Below, piece by piece: positions 43,622-54,800 of a DNA stretch of 64,000 nucleotides. Numbering within the stretch: the stretch's first letter is position 1; each line of letters starts with the position of its first letter. This stretch comes from Flavobacterium hiemivividum (lineage in GTDB: Bacteria; Bacteroidota; Bacteroidia; Flavobacteriales; Flavobacteriaceae). A model generated the notes under the pieces. It did no database searches. It was not told the DNA's origin and saw only the letters and a program-made list of their open reading frames with translations. The position numbers were made by a program, and so were the translations under genes. The stretch is taken from contig NZ_SMFO01000003.1 of the NCBI RefSeq assembly GCF_004349145.1, forward strand, positions 186,001 to 250,000. Reading direction: 5' to 3'.

Positions 43622-45919
43622 TTACAGCTCGCTTAAAGCAATATCTAATAACTCTATCATCTCATCTGCATTTTGTTTATTGAAAGGCATTGGTGGCTTT
43701 ATTTTTAATACATTATGCAAAGGGCCATCCGTACTTAGTAAAAAACCTTTTTCTTTCATTTTTTCGACAACTATATCAATTTCAGCGACAGCTGGTTCCA
43801 TTGTAACTCGGTCTCTAACCATTTCGGCACCTATGAATAAACCGTGTCCACGAACATCGCTGATGATAGGATATTTCGCCATTAGTTTTCTAAGGCCGTC
43901 CATCAGGTGGTTTCCAACTTCTAGTGCATGTTGTTGCATTTCTTCGTCTTGAAGAACATCTAATACAGCTAATCCTGCCGTCATAGATACGGGATTACCT
44001 CCAAAAGTGTTGAAGTATTCCATGCCGTTATTAAAAGCATTTGCAATTTCATTAGTAACAATTACTGCAGCCAGTGGATGGCCGTTACCAATAGGTTTTC
44101 CTAAAACAACAATATCGGGTACGACGTCTTGTAATTCGAAGCCCCAAAAATGGTCTCCAATTCTTCCAAAACCAACCTGAACTTCATCGGCAATACAGAT
44201 TCCTCCAGCAGCTCTAACGTGTGCATAAGCCGTTTTTAAATAATCTTTAGGAAGCGGAATTTGACCTCCAACACCTAACAACGTTTCGCAAATGAATACC
44301 GCAGGCGCTTTATCTTCTTTTTTTAGATCTTCGATAATTCGTTGTACATCGGCGGCATATTTTTCGCCAGCTTCTTCGTCTCCATATTTGTATGTACCTC
44401 GATATAAGTCGGGGTTAATAGCCTTATGAATCCAAGGCATTTTTCCAAAACCGCCTTTTCCATCAAATTTATACGGACTCATTTCCATAGCCACTGTAGA
44501 AGTACCATGATACGCATGATCAAGTACAATAATGTCTTTTTGTTTGGTGAAATGGCGACTCATTCGAATGGCCAAATCATTAGCTTCACTACCGGAATTG
44601 ACAAAATAGCAAACACTTAAGGCAGCTGGTAAAGTAGCGGTAAGTTTTTCGGCATATTCGATAATGGTGTCATTAAGGTAACGCGTATTGGTGTTTAAAT
44701 TAGCAATTTGTTTTTGCATTCTTCGAACAACAACAGGATGACAATGACCTACATGTGATGGGTTGTTGACACAATCTACAAAAGTTCGTCCTTTATCATC
44801 ATAAAGATATTGTAGTGCGCCTTTGGTGATTTTTAATTTGTCTTTGTAGCCAATACTTAAATTTCGACCAATGTTTTTCTGACGAGATTCTAATATATCA
44901 GCATAGTTTTCATCAGTGATTAATGCTGTGAAACCGCAGGCTTTTCTAAAAGTATCTTGCGCTTTTATTGGATTAATTCGAATAAGTTGGTTCAGCAATT
45001 CCCAAGCTGGTTTTTCAGTAAGAAAATGATGCTCGTTGTTACTGTCTAATGATGCGTTGTAAGCAGACTGCGTCACGCTAATACAAAGTCTCGCAGCAAT
45101 TAGATAATACAATAAATCAACTTCTTGCTCTGTAAGGGCATACGATTTATGGTAACCTTTAACAATTGATGCGGCAGCTGATAATGGGTCTTTTTGATGA
45201 AGCATCGCATAAGTACACGCAATCGCTAGATTGTTGATAAGTGCTGTGTAAACCATATCTCCAAAATCAATTAAACCACTAATTTGATTTTCTTGAACTA
45301 AGATGTTATAATCGTTTGCATCGTTATGTATGTAGGCATGGCGCAAAGTATGAATTACAGGAAGTACTTCGCTGTCAAATTGCAACAAGAAATAGCCTGC
45401 GATTCGTCTTTTTTCATGATCAAGAATGTATTTCAAATTCTCATTTGCCTCGCTAGCACAACTTACATCCCAGGTATAACGACGGTGCATGGCAAGATGA
45501 GAAAAGTTGCGAAGTTCGTAATCCATATTTCCTAAAAAGGATCCTAGATTGTGAAACAACTCCTTTGATTTATTTTCTTTTTCTACCCAAAAAGTACCTT
45601 CTAGGAAATTAAGGATTCTTACATAATATATTTTAGAATCTGCCTCAATTCTTGTCAAAGCATCACCTTGTTTATTGATGCAAAAATGCTGAAATACATT
45701 AGCAAGGCTACTATTTGATAAATGCTGAATGATTTTAACCTGCGCGTCTAAAAACGGTAGAGGATGATCTTCATTAGATATTTTTAGTATATACTTTTCG
45801 TTTGTATCAGTAGATAAAAGAAAATTTAACTCGTCATAACCATTTAATGATTTTGCGGTTGTTGTTAGCCCGTAATGTTCTTTCGCTAATTGCTCAATAG
45901 TTTCTTCTGAAAAATTCAT
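43622..45919 (-). CDS. Fused APH-type small-molecule kinase and class III PLP enzyme (hydroxylysine kinase / phospho-lyase type)
   Basis: 765 aa from the ATG at 45919; a TTG 12 codons earlier would overlap the upstream gene. Residues about 1-310 are an aminoglycoside/choline-kinase fold with [13 protein letters not shown] (His198, Asp200, Asn205) and the metal-binding Asp218 in LIDFGD. Residues about 335-765 are a class III PLP enzyme with [20 protein letters not shown] (Asp578) and the Schiff-base lysine Lys608 in [10 protein letters not shown]. The same two families in animals are hydroxylysine kinase and 5-phosphohydroxylysine (or ethanolamine-phosphate) phospho-lyase. The fused form converts an amino alcohol to an aldehyde, ammonia and phosphate. 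Bacterial fusions I recall often carry an M23 peptidase domain between the two; it is absent here. It lies between a beta-galactosidase and a YdiJ-like gene. Confidence 0.87.
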   Translation of the reverse strand: MNFSEETIEQLAKEHYGLTTTAKSLNGYDELNFLLSTDTNEKYILKISNEDHPLPFLDAQVKIIQHLSNSSLANVFQHFCINKQGDALTRIEADSKIYYVRILNFLEGTFWVEKENKSKELFHNLGSFLGNMDYELRNFSHLAMHRRYTWDVSCASEANENLKYILDHEKRRIAGYFLLQFDSEVLPVIHTLRHAYIHNDANDYNILVQENQISGLIDFGDMVYTALINNLAIACTYAMLHQKDPLSAAASIVKGYHKSYALTEQEVDLLYYLIAARLCISVTQSAYNASLDSNNEHHFLTEKPAWELLNQLIRINPIKAQDTFRKACGFTALITDENYADILESRQKNIGRNLSIGYKDKLKITKGALQYLYDDKGRTFVDCVNNPSHVGHCHPVVVRRMQKQIANLNTNTRYLNDTIIEYAEKLTATLPAALSVCYFVNSGSEANDLAIRMSRHFTKQKDIIVLDHAYHGTSTVAMEMSPYKFDGKGGFGKMPWIHKAINPDLYRGTYKYGDEEAGEKYAADVQRIIEDLKKEDKAPAVFICETLLGVGGQIPLPKDYLKTAYAHVRAAGGICIADEVQVGFGRIGDHFWGFELQDVVPDIVVLGKPIGNGHPLAAVIVTNEIANAFNNGMEYFNTFGGNPVSMTAGLAVLDVLQDEEMQQHALEVGNHLMDGLRKLMAKYPIISDVRGHGLFIGAEMVRDRVTMEPAVAEIDIVVEKMKEKGFLLSTDGPLHNVLKIKPPMPFNKQNADEMIELLDIALSEL

Positions 45920-45945
45920 CAGTAAATTTTTAGTATTCGTTAATT

Positions 45946-48081
45946 TTATTTCCAAATTATAGCTTGTGCAGGCTGCAAAGGATTTTGTCCAACCAATATT
46001 TTACTTCCTTTTGGAATCTCAAGTTCGACAGCATCGTTTGAATAATTAACTCCTACATAGAAGCCGTCTCTCCATTCGACAAAAACACCGCTTGGTAAAT
46101 TATCAATTGCCACATTTGCTCTTTCATATACGCTGCGTACAATTTGTCTCTCTAAGTTTCCATCAGTACTTTCTACGCCAATGTAAGTTACCGTTCCTTT
46201 TCCTAATTTTCTAGTAACTGCGGCAGCTTTACCTTTATAAAATTGATCTTCATAAGTGGCTAAAACTTCAGTTCCTTTTCTAGGAGATAATACATCTGCC
46301 CAAGTATTCCATTGAAAGTTATTATTAGCTGCTTTTATATTTCCTTTCATATCTGTAACTAATACATCAAAAAAGTCAACATCAGCTCCAATTAAAGGCA
46401 CGATTGGTGCGCTCCAGTTGGCTTCAAAAAAATGTCCATTTTTGTCTTTTTGTCCAGTTCTACAACTTAAAATCAAGTTACCACCTTTTTCAACATACTT
46501 AGTCCATTTATCCACTAATTTTTGATCAATTAGTTGATATGCTGATGCGACAATAAATGGGTAGTCATCAAAATTATCTTCCTCTTTAAGGAAATCCACT
46601 GGCGCTCCAGTAGATTTAATAGCTGAGGAATAAGTATTTCTATGTTTCCAAGTATTCCAATTTTTGGTTTGTTTGTGATTTTCTAAGTCCCAAAGGTTTT
46701 CATGACTCCATAAAAAGCCTGTTTTTCTATTCGCAATTTCCTGTGGAAGAACTGCTTTAGGGTTGTACTCTTTACGCAATAGTTTCATGTCTTGAATAGA
46801 CTGTACAAATTCTTTTCCACCAGTAGAAAGTGTCACTCCATCGTTACCCACAATACCTTCGTGATACATTTCGCTACTTCCTAGTGGGTGTCTGTATCTA
46901 TAAGTACAAGTAAAAGCGCAACCACCTCCAAAGGCTTGTGAAAGCCACATGTGAACCGTTCCCGGTTGCAATTGAGGATTGATTCCTGCCCAGTTTACTT
47001 GTCCAGGTTGTAATTCCATAATCCCTGTAACACCACTGATTGAACGGTAATAATCGTTTGCCTCATGGATTTTACTAGGATGTCCCATTCTAAAATTATC
47101 TCCGCCTAAATTATTTTGACCACTTACTGGGTACATTGTATAGGTGATGAAGTCCATTTTATCAGCTCTTCTTGGATCTGAGTCATAAGTTACATTAGTA
47201 AAGTTAGTCGTAATCCACTGTTTTGGATCCGTATATTTTCTCAATATTTCGGCTTGGTCGTTTAAGAAACTAGCTTGAGCATCGGCAGTGAATCGCTTGA
47301 AATCTAAAATCGTATGTGGACTTAACTTATCTTCAAAATAAACTTCGGTGTTAGGTAATACGATTTGTTCAAAGTTAGAATATCGTGTACTCCAGAAACT
47401 ACCAACCCATTCCGTATTTAATTTTTCAATGGTTCCGTATTTGGCTTTTAGCCAAGTTTGAAATGCTGTTCTAGCAGAAGGACTAAAATCCTCTGTAGAC
47501 AAGGGCTCGTTGTCAATTTGCCAACCTATAACATTCTTGTTTTTACCGTATCTTTTTCCTAATTCAGTTACTATTTTCGCTGTGAATTCACGGTATTTTT
47601 CATTTGTTACTGAAATATTTGCTCTATTTCCGTGTTGTCTTCGGTTGCCTTTAGAATCAACTAGGTATATTTCAGGATATTTATCACCCATCCAAGCTGG
47701 TGGAGTAGGCGTAGGTGTACAAAGAATTACTTTTAAACCTTCTTTTTCGGCTATTGCCATGGCTTCATCCAGCCATTTAAAATCATATTTGCCTTCTTCA
47801 GGCTCCATATATGTCCAAGCAAATTCAGCGAAATGTGTGAATTCGAAACCTAACTTTTTTATGTTTTTTAAGTCGCGATCCCATTGTTCTCTTGGCCATT
47901 GCTCAGGATAATAATACACCCCAATTTGCATTAAATCAGCTTTGTCAAAAAATCGTTTCGGGTCTTTTTTTTCTGTTGCAGCTGCTTTTTTATTTTGAGC
48001 AACTATTGGCGTCGAATGGCAAGTAAATACTACCAAAGCTAGTAATGTGAGCTTAGTTAATAAGGAATTATAAGTTATCAT
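45946..48081 (-). CDS. GH42 beta-galactosidase, exported
   Basis: 711 aa with a signal peptide (LTLLALVVFTCHSTPIVAQ). The TIM-barrel domain shows YYPEQWPREQWDRDLKNI, the acid/base Glu192 in GWQIDNEPLS and the nucleophile Glu356 in GIMELQPGQVNW, followed by the trimerisation and C-terminal beta domains. It releases beta-linked galactose from the non-reducing end. Most GH42 enzymes are cytoplasmic; this one is exported, so it probably works in the periplasm on material brought in by the SusC/SusD pair. Tight spacing with both neighbours (17 and 26 bp). Confidence 0.93.
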   Translation of the reverse strand: MITYNSLLTKLTLLALVVFTCHSTPIVAQNKKAAATEKKDPKRFFDKADLMQIGVYYYPEQWPREQWDRDLKNIKKLGFEFTHFAEFAWTYMEPEEGKYDFKWLDEAMAIAEKEGLKVILCTPTPTPPAWMGDKYPEIYLVDSKGNRRQHGNRANISVTNEKYREFTAKIVTELGKRYGKNKNVIGWQIDNEPLSTEDFSPSARTAFQTWLKAKYGTIEKLNTEWVGSFWSTRYSNFEQIVLPNTEVYFEDKLSPHTILDFKRFTADAQASFLNDQAEILRKYTDPKQWITTNFTNVTYDSDPRRADKMDFITYTMYPVSGQNNLGGDNFRMGHPSKIHEANDYYRSISGVTGIMELQPGQVNWAGINPQLQPGTVHMWLSQAFGGGCAFTCTYRYRHPLGSSEMYHEGIVGNDGVTLSTGGKEFVQSIQDMKLLRKEYNPKAVLPQEIANRKTGFLWSHENLWDLENHKQTKNWNTWKHRNTYSSAIKSTGAPVDFLKEEDNFDDYPFIVASAYQLIDQKLVDKWTKYVEKGGNLILSCRTGQKDKNGHFFEANWSAPIVPLIGADVDFFDVLVTDMKGNIKAANNNFQWNTWADVLSPRKGTEVLATYEDQFYKGKAAAVTRKLGKGTVTYIGVESTDGNLERQIVRSVYERANVAIDNLPSGVFVEWRDGFYVGVNYSNDAVELEIPKGSKILVGQNPLQPAQAIIWK

Positions 48082-48098
48082 TTCTTAATCGTTTGTTT

Positions 48099-50102
48099 TT
48101 AGTTATTTAATAGTAAAAGTAGAAAATGAGCAGCTGACCAGCTAAAATTTTCAGCTTCTAATCCTTTTCCAGTTGTGGGATGGTAATTCTCTCTAATAGA
48201 TTTTCCTTTTTCTAAAGCACCTTCGGTGTTATGAATCAGTTTTTTTGTTAGAAGATTGGCTTCTGTTTTGTAACCGTATTTTTCTAGTCCATTAATACCA
48301 AAGTAAACTTGATCCAACCATATTGGTCCTCTCCAATATCCATTGGCTGGATTGAATTTCGGATTGTTTTTAGCCAATGTTGGTAAAGGCACAAAAGTAT
48401 TGAAGGTATCTGGATTAAGTAAATTATTTTTTATCGCCTTAGCTTGTTTTCTAGATGCTACTTCTGCCCAAAGAGGTAAGAAACCTTCGCAACCCATATC
48501 TTTTACAAATGTTTTTCCATCCAATGAAGTGTCATAAAACCATCCTGTACTTGGGTCCCAAAACTGTGTCTGAATTTGCTTTTTTAGGGTTTTGCTTTCC
48601 CTTTTCCATTTTTTTTCATCTTTAGCTAGTTTTAGAATGCCAGCCATTTGACTCAAATAGTTTTTCTCAGCATAAAGGAAAGAGTTCAAATCCACACTTT
48701 CTTGGTCCAGCGAATACGCATTTTCGGCGTTTTTTAGCACTTTGCTGTTGTCAAATCGTACTGCATTATCCATTCCGCTTTCCCATTTTCCAGCCACTAA
48801 AGTGCCATCTGTGGAGCCAAATTCACAAATCCCGTCTTGGTCGTGGTCGCGCTCTTTGTACCACCAAGCATGATATTTCTTTAATTTAGGATACATTTCC
48901 TTAATGAAATCTACATTTTTGTTTTGTTTGTAAATTTCCCAAACTGCCCAAGCAGCAAGTGGTGATTTAGTATTTCGATAATTATTAGGTTCAATCGAGG
49001 TATCTCTATAGATGCAATCCGGTATAAAACCATTAGGCTCTTGAAAGTCGAACATAGCTCGTACTTGGTTTTCGGCTAAAGCAGGGTCCACTTCTGCAAT
49101 TGCTGTGGCATGCTTCCAGCTGTCCCAAGCCCAGAAACCATGGAACCATTCGTAATGATAGCTAGGGAATATACCTGCGTGTTTTAAACCTTCGGCGGCG
49201 ATTCGAGTGTTGTTTTGCAAGGTAAGTACTAATTTCGCAAGGAAAACAGAGTACTCAGAACCTCTGTATGTTGGTTTCTTTTTTGCAATTAGTTGTGATA
49301 ATTGGCTTTCTTTTTCTTGTTGTATTTGTTCTAAAACGGAATCAAATTTCAAACTAGAGATGCTTTCTTTTTCTTTTCTCCAGTCGTATTGAGGGAAAAT
49401 AAAGGTTTGAGAAACTATAATTTCTTTAGTTTCATTTGGTTTTAATACAAGTTGAGAAGTCTTTGCTGTAAAGCCACTTTTTGCAACTTCTATTTTGCTG
49501 TCCTCATTAATAAATTGCACATAACCAATAGCATTACTTTTTGATGAAACTATTTTTAAAGACTTTTCTACAACTAATAGCTCCAAGTTATCTAGATAGA
49601 TATCTGATTTGAAAGTAGGCGTAAGTGTTATGTTTTTTGAAGAAGTATTTGTTATACTAGTTTTTTGAATCGCAGTATGTCCAGATGAAAAAACCAGTTC
49701 TTGTTTGATCCTTAATTTTTCATTTGAAAACTCCTGTTCTAAATGACTATTGTAACTGTTCTGACTTTTTAAAGCCGTTTTCCAATTGATCATTTCTTGT
49801 TGCTTGTCATCGATTAGATGCAAAGAAAGAAAGGAAGAACTCAACCAAACTCCATTTTGTTCTGTCATTAAAAAAGGACCAGAAAATCCACCTTGAATAC
49901 TTGAAGGCTCTAGCAATCCAAAAGCAAACCAAGCGCCCTTGTCAGAAAAAGCCAATGATTTTCTATCCTTCGCATTTTCAGGGCTTCCTTTATAGTTTAG
50001 GTTGTTTTTACTTAATTCTAAGTTGCTAAATTTACTTTGGGCAAAACTAGCTTGTAATTGTAAAAAGAATAGAAGTATATAAAATGTTTCTTTTTTGTAC
50101 AT
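48099..50102 (-). CDS. GH63 (YgjK/MGH1-like) alpha-glucosidase, exported
   Basis: 667 aa with a signal peptide (FYILLFFLQLQASFA). The N-terminal beta-sandwich is followed by an (alpha/alpha)6 barrel from about residue 280. WFHGFWAWDSWKHA (Asp327), KWESGMDNAVRFD (Asp445, the likely acid), NGYWRGPIWLDQ and RENYHPTTG (Glu638, likely base) with NFSWSAAHFLLL match E. coli YgjK, which I recall acts on alpha-glucosyl-galactose disaccharides; the GH63 family also includes alpha-1,2-glucosidases of N-glycan processing. The gene is 17 bp from the GH42 gene, so the natural substrate probably has alpha-glucose on beta-galactose. Confidence 0.88.
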   Translation of the reverse strand: MYKKETFYILLFFLQLQASFAQSKFSNLELSKNNLNYKGSPENAKDRKSLAFSDKGAWFAFGLLEPSSIQGGFSGPFLMTEQNGVWLSSSFLSLHLIDDKQQEMINWKTALKSQNSYNSHLEQEFSNEKLRIKQELVFSSGHTAIQKTSITNTSSKNITLTPTFKSDIYLDNLELLVVEKSLKIVSSKSNAIGYVQFINEDSKIEVAKSGFTAKTSQLVLKPNETKEIIVSQTFIFPQYDWRKEKESISSLKFDSVLEQIQQEKESQLSQLIAKKKPTYRGSEYSVFLAKLVLTLQNNTRIAAEGLKHAGIFPSYHYEWFHGFWAWDSWKHATAIAEVDPALAENQVRAMFDFQEPNGFIPDCIYRDTSIEPNNYRNTKSPLAAWAVWEIYKQNKNVDFIKEMYPKLKKYHAWWYKERDHDQDGICEFGSTDGTLVAGKWESGMDNAVRFDNSKVLKNAENAYSLDQESVDLNSFLYAEKNYLSQMAGILKLAKDEKKWKRESKTLKKQIQTQFWDPSTGWFYDTSLDGKTFVKDMGCEGFLPLWAEVASRKQAKAIKNNLLNPDTFNTFVPLPTLAKNNPKFNPANGYWRGPIWLDQVYFGINGLEKYGYKTEANLLTKKLIHNTEGALEKGKSIRENYHPTTGKGLEAENFSWSAAHFLLLLLNN

Positions 50103-50131
50103 GATTATTTAATTTGTTAATATAGAAAAGT

Positions 50132-50144
50132 ACAACTCAGTTGT
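50132..50144. promoter_or_regulatory. 13-bp palindrome upstream of the GH63 gene
   Basis: ACAACT-C-AGTTGT, 30 bp before the ATG at 50102. It overlaps TACTTTTC on the minus strand, one base from a -7 consensus. A local operator is possible; the evidence is only the symmetry and position. Confidence 0.35.
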
Positions 50145-50243
50145 CATTATAATATGCATTTGGTGCGAGCACACAATATTTGCTAATATAGATTCTCTCA
50201 TAATAACTCTATTGTGTAACTTAAAAAATGTATTTTTTTTAAA

Positions 50244-50285
50244 ATAAGAAGAATAGCCCAAATATTATTCGAACTATTCTTTTTA
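50244..50285. terminator. Probable hairpin terminator or attenuator after susD
   Basis: AGAATAG (50250-50256) pairs with CTATTCT (50274-50280) around a 17-nt loop, with T5 on the right and an A-rich left flank. It could lower read-through from susD into the glycosidase genes, giving unequal expression. The stem is weak. Confidence 0.4.
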
Positions 50286-50306
50286 TTTGAATTTATTTTA
50301 TTGTTT

Positions 50307-51809
50307 TTAATTATTTTGTATTTCAGTTAAAGGCACTGGATAGAAATTATTTTTTGCAGCGTCAAATCCAGTACGACCCACTGCGTCAAGAGCCGCTTTA
50401 GTTTTTCCCCAACGACGTAGATCATAGAAACGGAAGTTCTCTAAAGGGAATTCAATGATTCTTTCATGCTCGATTTGCGCTTTTACTGCATTATAAGTTA
50501 TGCCTATCATCGCCGGCATATCAGCACGAGCTCTTACAAGATTGATATGAGGGATTGCTTCAGCTGAACGTTGTAATTCGTTTAAAGCTTCTGCCTTCAT
50601 CAAAAGCACATTTGAATATCGCATTAAAGGTACATTAAGTCCTAAAAATTCGGTGTCCATTTGCTCTTGAGTAGGAGGTAAGTACTTACGGAAAACAGGT
50701 TTGTTAGCAGTTCCAAATTTCTCGTCATAAGTAGCTCCAAAAATTCTAGGATTTGAGGCGTCATTAAAATAAGGATCTTTAAAGAAAATGTTACCATAAA
50801 GACGGCTGTCATAATTTCCTGTAGTGGCTATTTTACCTTCTTTTTTGAACTCATTCATCAACATATCTGTTGGTAGAATTTCGTCCCAACCGCCTAATTC
50901 ACTCGCAGCCATCCAGAAATGAAGTGCAGTACGATAGAATGCTCCGTTAGATGTGTTTTCACTAAATTGAAGTTCAAAAATAGATTCTTTTGAGTTTTTG
51001 TTTGTTCCATTAAATAAACTCACATAGTCCTTTACTAGTTCGTATCCTTGAACTTTATCAAGAGCTTTAACTGATTCAGTAAGATGCGTTTGTTTGTCTG
51101 CAGTTTCCTCATACGCTCTAGTTAAATACGCAAAACCAAGGTAACTATTAGCAGCTCCACTTGTTGCACGGCCGGCTTTATCAGCAGTCTGAGCTGCAGG
51201 AAGCACTTCAGCAACTGCTTTTAATTCACTAACAATAAAGTTCCAAGTTTCTGCACGTTCAGCAAGAGGAAGGCTTATTTCATTCTGATTTGTAATATAT
51301 TTAGTTCTTAATTTAATTTTTTCCCAATTAAGAATTAATTTCAAATGATAGTAAGCTCTTAAAAATCGTGCTTCTGCAATAATTTGGTTTTTATCAGCAT
51401 CACTAATAGCAGTTGCAGGCATTTCTCCCACTTTAGTAATAACTTGGTTAGCATTACTAATACCACGATAATTTAATTTCCAGTAGGCTGTTAATTGGCT
51501 ATTACCATTTGTGTACGTAAAATCGGCAAGTTCCACCCAGTTTTGGTAATTTAAGGCATCGCTACCCAGTTTGCAAATGTCTTCGCGATAGGCTTCAACG
51601 GGCCATTTTACTTCGGCAAAGGCATATTCTTCAACTGATCCTTCTAAGTAAGCGTAGGTTGAGGATAATCCAGCCTCGGCATCAGCCTTATTTCTCCAAA
51701 AAGTAGAAGAATTAAGTTGGTCTGGAGACTGCTGTTCAAGGAAATCATTACTACATCCTACTAGTGTAAAGATGCATAATACGGTAATAAAATTATATAT
51801 GTTTTTCAT
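50307..51809 (-). CDS. SusD/RagB-family outer-membrane lipoprotein
   Basis: 500 aa surface lipoprotein that binds substrate over the SusC channel. The lipobox is TLVGC with Cys19 (signal MKNIYNFITVLCIFTLVGC), then SNDFLEQQSPDQLNSSTFWRN, the standard SusD opening. TPR-like helices follow, and the end has INLVRARADMPAMI and ERIIEFPLENFRFYDLRRWG, the RagB/SusD C-terminal signature. It starts 21 bp after susC. Confidence 0.95.
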   Translation of the reverse strand: MKNIYNFITVLCIFTLVGCSNDFLEQQSPDQLNSSTFWRNKADAEAGLSSTYAYLEGSVEEYAFAEVKWPVEAYREDICKLGSDALNYQNWVELADFTYTNGNSQLTAYWKLNYRGISNANQVITKVGEMPATAISDADKNQIIAEARFLRAYYHLKLILNWEKIKLRTKYITNQNEISLPLAERAETWNFIVSELKAVAEVLPAAQTADKAGRATSGAANSYLGFAYLTRAYEETADKQTHLTESVKALDKVQGYELVKDYVSLFNGTNKNSKESIFELQFSENTSNGAFYRTALHFWMAASELGGWDEILPTDMLMNEFKKEGKIATTGNYDSRLYGNIFFKDPYFNDASNPRIFGATYDEKFGTANKPVFRKYLPPTQEQMDTEFLGLNVPLMRYSNVLLMKAEALNELQRSAEAIPHINLVRARADMPAMIGITYNAVKAQIEHERIIEFPLENFRFYDLRRWGKTKAALDAVGRTGFDAAKNNFYPVPLTEIQNN

Positions 51810-51830
51810 AATTGTTTCTTTATAAATTTC

Positions 51831-54800
51831 TTAAAATACGTATTGTACACCTACAATAAATGATCTTGTAAATGGATATACAAAACGGTCAACACCAGTA
51901 TCTAGCAAATTAGTTCTTGAGAATTCTGGATCTGTTCCTGAGTATTTAGTGATGGTGAATACATTTTCAGCACTTACATAAAATCTAAGTTTGTCGATGT
52001 TTGCTGCTTCTAATAATGAGCTAGGTAATGAGTACCCTATTTGCAATTGTCTCATTCTTACAAAATTTCCATTTTCAAGGAAACGATCTGACTCTCTACT
52101 ATTTCCATTAGGATCACCAAGTACAGCACGTGGAATGTTGCTGTTGTTATCTGGAGTCCAAGAATTAAGGGTTGAAGCCAACATATTAGTCCCTGAGCTC
52201 ATAGACTCATAGAAATAACGGTTACCATTGTATAGTTTGTTTCCAAAACCACTACCAATTAATGTAGTAAAGTCAAATCCTTTGTAGCTAGCTCCTAAAG
52301 TTATATTAGCTTCTACTTTTGGTAAACCTGTACCTGCATATTCTTTATCATTTTCATCAATAACACCATCATTATTTAAATCTTTGAATCTAATGTCACC
52401 AGGTTTTGCATTTGGCTGTAGTAAATTTCCGTTTGTAGCATGGCTGTCAACTTCGGCTGTAGTTTGAAATATACCATTGGTACGATAAAGATAGAAAGAG
52501 CTTATTGGCGTTCCTACTCTTGCTTGAGTTGGGAAATGTTCTGTGTCAAATTTAAGTCCTTGTCCGTTAATAGCTTGGTCTGCATTTGCAAGACTTTCTA
52601 CCTTGTTTCGAAGAGAACTGATATTAAATCCTACATTATATTTAAAGTCATTACTTTGTTCGCTATAATTAACTTCAAACTCAAGTCCGCTATTGCTTAC
52701 TTTTCCAACGTTAAGAATTGGGTTGTCGATACCAGCTGAAGGTGCTAATTTCTTGGTAATAAGCAAATCGGCTGTAACATTGCGATAGTAATTTATCGAA
52801 CCACTAACTTTACCATTTCGAAGAGTATAATCAATACCTATGTTTTTAGAATCCGTAGTTTCCCATTTTAGGTTACGGTTTTCTAATGCAGTTGCAATAC
52901 TACCAGGCCATGGATTACTTCCTGTTCCTTGTACGTAACCAGAATTTAAGTAATTCCCTGAGTAAATCAAAGAGCTAGAAGTGTAATATCCTAAAGCAGC
53001 TTCGTTACCTAAACGTCCCCAGCTCGCACGTAGCTTAGCAGTAGAAACAATGAAATCCTCTGGATAAAAATCTTCTTTATCCATTTTCCAACCTAAAGCC
53101 ACAGATGGAAATGCTCCCCAACGACTGTCTTTACCAAATTTTGATGATCCATCATAGCGTAAAGTAGCTTGTGCTAAGTAACGATCTTTGTAAGAGTAGT
53201 TGATACGACTAAAGTAAGAAAGTCTATTGTATTGGTATTTAGAACCATCAGCTGAGTAAGTTCCTCCTTTTCCTGCTCCAATGGTTTCAAAACCAGAGTC
53301 TAAAAATCCTGCAGGACGCTCAGTTGAAACAAGTTGACCGTCTACTACAGATTGGTCAGTCGTTTTACCTTCAACTGTGATGTCATTCCAGTTAGACGAT
53401 GATGGATTGATGGTACTACCTAATAAAAAGTCAATAGAATGTTCACCAAATTTTTTATCCATCATTATGGTATTTTCGAAAATTTGCTCACTCCAATACG
53501 TTCTAACTTCTCTGTGTACCGTATATTTTTCTGGCGCTTGTATGTTTGCGATAAAAGGCGCGTTATGTGCTGTGCGTTGTGAATTTAACTCATGGTGAGA
53601 ATAGGCAGTTTTAAATTTCAACCAAGGTGCGATATTAGCAGTGATCGAAATATTCGCTGTTAAATCTTGACCTCTTAATTCGCCACTTCTAAAGCGCTCA
53701 TCAGCTACTGGGTTTGTGTTAAATGGTAATCCATCTTTGTTTGTTAATCCATATCCGTAAGTTTCATTTGAATCCAATACAGGGACTAAAGGAGCTATTG
53801 CATACACTTCTTTTAATTGAAAGTTAGGTTGCTCACTTTTAGTCGATAGGTATGAAAGTTTAGTATCTACGTCAAAAATTGATTTCTTAAAACTTACTCT
53901 TGCACTTGCATTTTTTTGTCCAAAGTTATTATCGATGATAATTCCTTTTTCTTTAGCATAGTTACCGTATAAAGCAAATTTGATAACACCTTCTCTACCT
54001 TGAATACCTAAACCATAGTTTTGTGCTAATCCCGAACGAAAAACTTGGTCTTGCCAGTTCGTGTTCGCTGTTGTCGGAGCGCTTATATATGCTGGCAATG
54101 CAACTGGTGTATTCGCATACTTATTGTATTCGTCATACATTCTTTTATGAACGGTTTTGTAGCCTTCAGCATCTAATAATTCTATTCTTTTTGCTGATGA
54201 AGTGCTATTTACAAAAGAAGTGAAATCAACTTTTATGCCTTCTTTAAGACCAGATTTAGTGGTAACGATAATTACTCCGTTAGCAGCAACAGATCCGTAA
54301 ATAGCAGCAGCAGCTCCATCTTTCAGCACTTCTATTGACTCAATATTTGTTGGATTTACAGAGCTTAAAGATCCTTGAAATCCATCAATGATACATAAAG
54401 GTTCTGTGTTTCCAAAAGTATTAATTCCTCTAATTTTAATTTTTACAGCAGCACCTGCAGCACCACCACTTTTTTGAACATTTACACCAGCTACTAAACC
54501 TTGAATAGCCTCTGAAGCATTGTTTGTAGCTCTGGTTTCAATACTTTCTTTCTTTATCGAAGAAATTGCTCCAGTAACATTTCCTTTTTTTATGGAACCG
54601 TATCCAATTACAACTACTTCGTCTAGTTTATTGTTTTCTTCCTGAAGTGTAACGTTTAACTCTTTATTGTTGTTTACATTTATGGTTACTTCATTAAACC
54701 CAATATAAGTAAAAGTTAAGCTTGGGTTTTTTAAATCAGCAGGGATTCTTAATGTGTATTTTCCATTTTCATCACTATTTGTACTGATGCTAGTTGTTGC

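Noticed and set aside
43622..45919. Frameshift or mis-joined pair of genes
   Set aside because: The frame is continuous through a normal linker and both catalytic motif sets are intact, so this is a true fusion.
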